Part shown: positions 33,270-33,434 of the stretch, piece by piece
How the letters are laid out: each line of letters begins with the position of its first letter
Position numbering within the stretch: the first letter of the stretch is position 1
NCBI GenBank assembly: GCA_021200475.1
Contig: JAJQGP010000059.1
Location: forward strand, 1 to 33,434
Reading direction: 5' to 3'
DNA from: Lachnospiraceae bacterium
GTDB taxonomy: Bacteria; Bacillota; Clostridia; Lachnospirales; Lachnospiraceae
DNA: 33,434 bases
Translations under genes and position numbers: made by a program
The notes under the pieces: generated by a model
Told to the model about the DNA's origin: nothing
The model's input: only the letters and a program-made list of their open reading frames with translations
Database searches by the model: none

Positions 33270-33434
33270 AAGTGTTACTTGATACCTGCGTCATCATTGA
33301 TTTCCTGCAACGCCGGGAGCCATTCGATCAGGAAGCTGTGCGCATTATGAGACTGGCAGCGACAAATCAGATTTCAGGCTTCATTACAGCAAAATCGGCG
33401 ACAGATATCTACTATCTCAGCCACAGAGCTACGC
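33266..33434 (+). CDS. PIN-domain toxin (VapC-like), cut by the window edge
   Basis: The first 56 residues are visible: MKVLLDTCVIIDFLQRREPF with the first acidic residue of the PIN active site (Asp6 in LLDTCVI), then QEAVRIMRLAATNQISGFI. PIN toxins are metal-dependent ribonucleases, often cutting tRNA. The start overlaps the antitoxin stop (ATGA). The rest, including the other acidic residues, lies beyond the window. Confidence 0.85.
   Translation, partial: MKVLLDTCVIIDFLQRREPFDQEAVRIMRLAATNQISGFITAKSATDIYYLSHRAT

Overview
The window looks like a chromosomal segment of an anaerobic Firmicute of the Clostridia, most likely Lachnospiraceae-like. The reasons are strong AGGAGG-type ribosome binding sites, consensus sigma-A promoters, a tyrosine T-box leader, a CIRCE-like operator, a yybP-ykoY manganese riboswitch, a DUF4250 protein, and GC-rich coding sequence with AT-rich intergenic DNA. 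The assignment rests on gene content and style only; there is no rRNA gene.

Layout. 1-380: left edge, a toxin N-terminus fused to the C-terminus of a tyrosine recombinase (a deletion scar) and a terminator. 708-6951: housekeeping and stress genes: HtrA-type protease, NADP-type glutamate dehydrogenase with a structured leader and a structured 3' region, ClpB behind a CIRCE-like operator, and a DUF4250 protein. 7085-12420: an AAA/DUF234 ATPase, a convergent membrane-bound metallophosphoesterase, and RecQ. 12634-15977: a murein-peptide pair, an L-Ala-D/L-Glu epimerase followed by a YkfC-like SH3b-NlpC/P60 endopeptidase fused to a serine beta-lactamase-like domain. 16323-17597: an AAA/DUF4143 ATPase carrying a 26-codon in-frame insertion. 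17627-20357: T-box, tyrS and a membrane-anchored polysaccharide deacetylase. 20389-22465: brnT interrupted by a 176-bp MITE with an 8-bp target duplication, intact brnA, and rarA. 22615-24098 (minus strand): a Gdt1/TMEM165-type transporter behind a Mn riboswitch with two terminators, and ybaK. 24394-30381: a hypothetical protein, a large membrane-anchored extracellular protein, a roughly 730-bp non-coding gap holding seven DnaA-box-like sites, and an Ala-rich coiled-coil surface protein with wall-binding-type repeats. 30594-33434: an accessory zone with a methyltransferase broken by one TGA, a hairpin-rich block, mazEF, an ATPase fragment, and a Phd/PIN toxin-antitoxin pair that runs off the right edge.

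The most notable signals are these: (i) the epimerase / endopeptidase-beta-lactamase-like fusion, which suggests a cytoplasmic murein-peptide breakdown route with an added serine hydrolase; (ii) the MITE in brnT, for which the pre-insertion gene can be rebuilt exactly; (iii) a family of palindromic intergenic repeats with GTTAC...GTAAC ends that may be related to the MITE; (iv) a DnaA-box cluster with no dnaA beside it; (v) an in-frame palindromic insertion in an ATPase; and (vi) a hairpin downstream of gdhA whose loop copies the anti-Shine-Dalgarno 3' end of 16S rRNA. Four toxin-antitoxin loci or remnants lie in 33 kb, two of them visibly decayed.
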